From assembly GCA_045585955.1 (NCBI GenBank), contig JAZMZK010000085.1:24542-88541 (forward strand): 64,000 nucleotides of DNA. The letters run 5' to 3'. Shown in pieces: positions 61,774-64,000 of the stretch. This DNA comes from SIG78 sp045585955 (GTDB lineage Bacteria > Verrucomicrobiota > Lentisphaeria > Victivallales > Victivallaceae). Numbering within the stretch: position 1 is the stretch's first letter; each line of letters opens with the position of its first letter. The notes beneath the pieces are model-generated. The model did no database searches, was not told where the DNA came from, and saw only the letters and a program-made list of their open reading frames with translations. Position numbers and translations under genes: made by a program.

Positions 61774-62535
61774 TCAGTCCTCAAACCCGTATCGTTCAAC
61801 TTCTTTGAACTGGGCATTGGTCAGCGAAGCTACTGAACCATCACACATCGCTGCGTTACTGCGTTTTTTTCCGCCATGTAAAGTACCATAGTTATCACTT
61901 ACAGCACCTGCAACTTTATTTTTATCGTTGGTGCGGTACGGTATCAGATAAACCCGCTTGGCGGCAGTTTTATTTTCACCGTACATGATCATTTTTGTTG
62001 GATCACTCACCGACCCCATAGTCGCGGTGCCGCGAACGATTTTACCGCCGGAAACTTCGGTACAAAGCTGACCGTTGTAATAATAGCTTATACTGCCGTA
62101 GGCTTTTTGTGTAGCTGCATCTTGAGTATTTTCTGCCGAATCGCAATATGAGGCATTGACTTCGCCCGGGGTACGCCAACCGTCAAACTCCAGATAAAGC
62201 AGCGCCTGATTTATATACCACACATTATGATATTTGTATCCGGGCCACCATTGATTCAAACCGTAATCGTGATAACAGCTGCCATTGGTATTGCTGTTTC
62301 CGGAACCATGATTGGGGTCGCAATAATGAAAGTAATCGTGATTATCTCCGGAATACATACTTGTTGCCAGCGCAAGCTGTTTAAGTTTCCCCCGGCAGTT
62401 ACTCTCCCGTGCCGACTCCCGTGCCGATGAAAGAGCCGGCAGCAGCATTGCTGCAAGTATGGCAATAATCGCAATAACCACCAAGAGTTCGATCAAAGTA
62501 AATGATCGCACTTTCCTTTGAAAACGCCTTCTCAT
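61774..62535 (-). CDS. Pseudopilin-like secreted protein
   Basis: The protein has 253 residues. A short basic leader (MRRRFQRKVRS) precedes FTLIELLVVIAIIAILAAML and LPALSSARESARE, almost identical to the pseudopilin at 40668. The mature domain has Cys residues (NCRGK, SYCDS, QLCTE) and a C-terminal AMCDGSVASL, the DG-S-V motif shared with the other pseudopilin's CCGDGSVQVV. The residue before the processed Phe is Ser rather than Gly. AAAGGAG supports ATG 62535. It lies between the GntR-type regulator (16 nt upstream) and paralogue B. Confidence 0.88.
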   Translation of the reverse strand: MRRRFQRKVRSFTLIELLVVIAIIAILAAMLLPALSSARESARESNCRGKLKQLALATSMYSGDNHDYFHYCDPNHGSGNSNTNGSCYHDYGLNQWWPGYKYHNVWYINQALLYLEFDGWRTPGEVNASYCDSAENTQDAATQKAYGSISYYYNGQLCTEVSGGKIVRGTATMGSVSDPTKMIMYGENKTAAKRVYLIPYRTNDKNKVAGAVSDNYGTLHGGKKRSNAAMCDGSVASLTNAQFKEVERYGFED

Positions 62536-62551
62536 AACCAACGCTCCTTTC

Positions 62552-63658
62552 CTATTTGCGCTTTATGATCTTCGGTTGAATATATATTGTGCTGTTATTG
62601 GAATTACCGGCAAGAGCACTTGCCACTCCTTCCACCAGCAAAGATATATTAAGATCAATCGTGGTCAGCCCCGGCGATAAATTTTCTCCCAACGGAGTAT
62701 TGAAATTACCAACCACGCCAATATCTTTACCAATCTTTATACCGATCTCAGTTGCCGCCTGATAAACCGCCAACGCCCGGATGTCGTTCATACAGACAAA
62801 AGCATTACAGTTGCTTTCGATGGCTTCGATTATTTTTTTCCGTAAATCGTATCCGGTATTTGCCGACGGCATATTTTTGGCAATAATTCTGCCGGAGTTA
62901 TAAAAATTGATATTGTTCTTATTGCAGACATCCTCCACGCCATCAAGCATATCCAAGTCAAAGAGCTTGCTGCATACGCCATGTTTGCGGCGTATTTCCT
63001 CCCCGGCTGGTTCCTGAGTGATGAACACAAATTTATTGAAGCAGTTTTCCAGCAGATATTCCGCAGCCAACTGTCCTGCACAGCGCATATCAAACAGCAC
63101 TTTATCGGCTCCGTCAAAGGGCATATTTCCGGAGTAAAACATTACAAAAATTATCTTGCGAAACGCTTTCCGCACTTCCCACAACGCTTTGTAAGGGAAA
63201 TGACCGTCACCGCGGATTATCAATGTTTCCACCCCCGAACCGGCATAGCTCAACAAGAGTGCTTTGGCTTGATCGTGGGAATAATTTTTCATCATCCAGC
63301 TGTAACCCAACGATACCGGGGCATGACCTTCCGACAACAACCGCAATAAAAGCTGATTATAAAAATCACAATAAACAGAGTCGGTCATACTCAAAAGCAA
63401 CCCAACCTTGCCCAACTGCAATTTTTGCTCCGGACAAAACAACTCCTGATCAGTATCATGCACAAAAAATCCCTGTCGCGGCCTGGATTCCACCAAACGG
63501 TTGCGGCACAGCAGCTCATAAACTTTCCGGGCGGTTATATAACTTATATCATATTGCCGGGCAAGCTCCACCCCTGAGGGCATCCGGGTTCCGGCTGCAA
63601 GTTCGCCATTAACGATCTTTTCTGCTATCTCAAGATAAACATCCTGATACTTTGCCAT
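62552..63658 (-). CDS. GntR-type regulator with LacI-like sugar-binding domain
   Basis: The protein has 368 residues. The N-terminal winged helix of the GntR family (YLEIAEKIVNGELAAGTRMPSGVELARQYDISYITARKVYELL, then LVESRPRQGFFV) is joined to a type I periplasmic-binding-protein-like effector domain (VGLLLSMTDSVYCDFYNQLL, DMRCAGQLAAEYLLEN, AFVCMNDIRALAVYQAATEIG, DIGVVGNFNTPLGENLSPGLTTID), as in AraR-type regulators. It likely senses a sugar and controls the pseudopilin and paralogue B genes behind it. A consensus promoter with a palindromic operator lies just upstream, which suggests autoregulation. Confidence 0.9.
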   Translation of the reverse strand: MAKYQDVYLEIAEKIVNGELAAGTRMPSGVELARQYDISYITARKVYELLCRNRLVESRPRQGFFVHDTDQELFCPEQKLQLGKVGLLLSMTDSVYCDFYNQLLLRLLSEGHAPVSLGYSWMMKNYSHDQAKALLLSYAGSGVETLIIRGDGHFPYKALWEVRKAFRKIIFVMFYSGNMPFDGADKVLFDMRCAGQLAAEYLLENCFNKFVFITQEPAGEEIRRKHGVCSKLFDLDMLDGVEDVCNKNNINFYNSGRIIAKNMPSANTGYDLRKKIIEAIESNCNAFVCMNDIRALAVYQAATEIGIKIGKDIGVVGNFNTPLGENLSPGLTTIDLNISLLVEGVASALAGNSNNSTIYIQPKIIKRK

Positions 63659-63688
63659 ACAATCCTCACGAAGTATATATTATCAGTC

Positions 63689-63702
63689 GTAGTATATACT
63701 AC
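63689..63702. promoter_or_regulatory. Perfect 14-bp palindrome, candidate operator of the GntR-type regulator
   Basis: GTAGTATATACTAC lies immediately downstream of the -10 box of the - strand promoter, over the expected start of transcription and 31 nt before the regulator's ATG. A related half-site, AAGTATATATTAT, lies at 63671-63683. Confidence 0.7.
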
Positions 63703-63731
63703 AATATATAACAAAACTTGCACCTTGTCAA
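63703..63731 (-). promoter_or_regulatory. Consensus sigma70-type promoter for the regulator-pseudopilin-paralogue B operon
   Basis: On the - strand: TTGACA (63726-63731), exactly 17 nt, then TATATT (63703-63708). The -35 box is a perfect match. Confidence 0.8.
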
Positions 63732-63800
63732 GAGCAATATAAAATTTTTCTCCAATTTTTTGCAGGTACAGAGATTTGCAGTTGATCGGAAGATTTTTTC

Positions 63801-63845
63801 AAAACCCAAAAAGAGCTGCTGCCGGACTGATCCGGCAACAGCTCT
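63801..63845 (-). terminator. Terminator of the gene cut at the window end
   Basis: AGAGCTG-C-TGCCGGA and TCCGGCA-A-CAGCTCT form a 14-bp stem with one mismatch and a 4-nt CTGA loop; on the - strand it is followed by CTTTTT and more T. It lies about 30 nt after the stop at 63876. Confidence 0.75.
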
Positions 63846-63875
63846 CTGATTTTATTCTGCAAGATAAACTTCAGC

Positions 63876-64000
63876 TTATTTGCTGTAAAATTTATCTCTT
63901 ACCGCCCACAGGCCCAGTGCGGGGTTGCTGATGTAAAATACTTCTTCGCCGTTGACGGTGTTGAAGCCGTCTTTCAGGTTCTTGACATCGTATTTTTCCA
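63876..64000 (-). CDS. C-terminal end of an unrecognised protein (partial)
   Basis: Forty codons and a TAA stop are visible; the rest lies beyond the window. The fragment contains LKDGFNTVNGEEVFYISNP followed by ALGLWAVRDKFYSK. It looks like a real coding end: codon use is like its neighbours, and a terminator follows. I do not recognise the family from so short a piece. Confidence 0.6.
   Translation of the reverse strand, partial: EKYDVKNLKDGFNTVNGEEVFYISNPALGLWAVRDKFYSK

Noticed and set aside
1..64000. tRNA, rRNA, CRISPR arrays, insertion sequences
   Set aside because: Reading both strands, I found no convincing tRNA T-arm and acceptor pairs, no regularly spaced direct repeats and no transposase-like protein. 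This was by eye; a covariance-model search would settle the RNA part.

Overview
The window reads as one continuous piece of a Gram-negative chromosome from the Planctomycetes-Verrucomicrobia-Chlamydiae superphylum, most likely a Lentisphaerota (Victivallis-like) bacterium. I infer this from the mix of genes: Kdo transferase, TolB, a lipoprotein-type TolC and a LolA-like protein indicate an outer membrane. Several pseudopilin-type proteins carry a near-invariant FTLIELLVVIAIIAILAAML leader. Very large secreted glycan-active proteins are controlled by LacI- and GntR/LacI-type regulators. I see no rRNA, tRNA, CRISPR array or insertion sequence.

Positions 1-31.6 kb are a housekeeping block, almost all on the + strand. 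In order it holds: CutC (cut by the window edge), an AAC(3)-family acetyltransferase, a membrane protein with a pseudopilin-like tail, a broken endonuclease/exonuclease/phosphatase gene, CCA-adding enzyme, phenylacetate-CoA ligase, TolB, FolC, Lon, a LolA-like protein, PyrK-PyrD, DUF1015, a cyclase-like protein, two secreted proteins, TrmB (-), an RpiB-GlyA fusion, SerS, NadD, RsfS, an unknown, GuaA (-), TolC, Def, a membrane protein, a CDC123-like ATP-grasp protein, WaaA and HrpB. Two oddities stand out here: GuaA has lost its glutaminase active site, and ribose-5-phosphate isomerase B is fused to serine hydroxymethyltransferase.

Positions 31.7-50.4 kb are a glycan-degradation region. A two-gene operon (a 1154-aa GH42-like protein, then a GH16 enzyme) runs on the - strand. 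Divergent from it is a + strand series: tyrosine-phosphatase-like protein, LacI regulator, pseudopilin, 1040-aa secreted TIM-barrel-type protein, a second pseudopilin with a duplicated leader, a HEAT/jelly-roll protein, and a 1254-aa protein with two tandem lectin-like domains.

Positions 50.5-64 kb hold cardiolipin synthase, a eukaryotic-type HisA and a cytoplasmic GH2-like enzyme (all -), an orphan phage portal-like gene with a small partner (+), a PHP phosphoesterase (-), and a second regulator-pseudopilin-1031-aa-protein triad (-) whose large protein is a paralogue of the 1040-aa protein. The window ends inside an unrecognised - strand gene.

The main system-level signal is the repeated order transcriptional regulator, pseudopilin, giant secreted protein, found twice with unrelated regulators but paralogous large proteins. 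This suggests that pseudopilins work with individual secreted glycan-active proteins.
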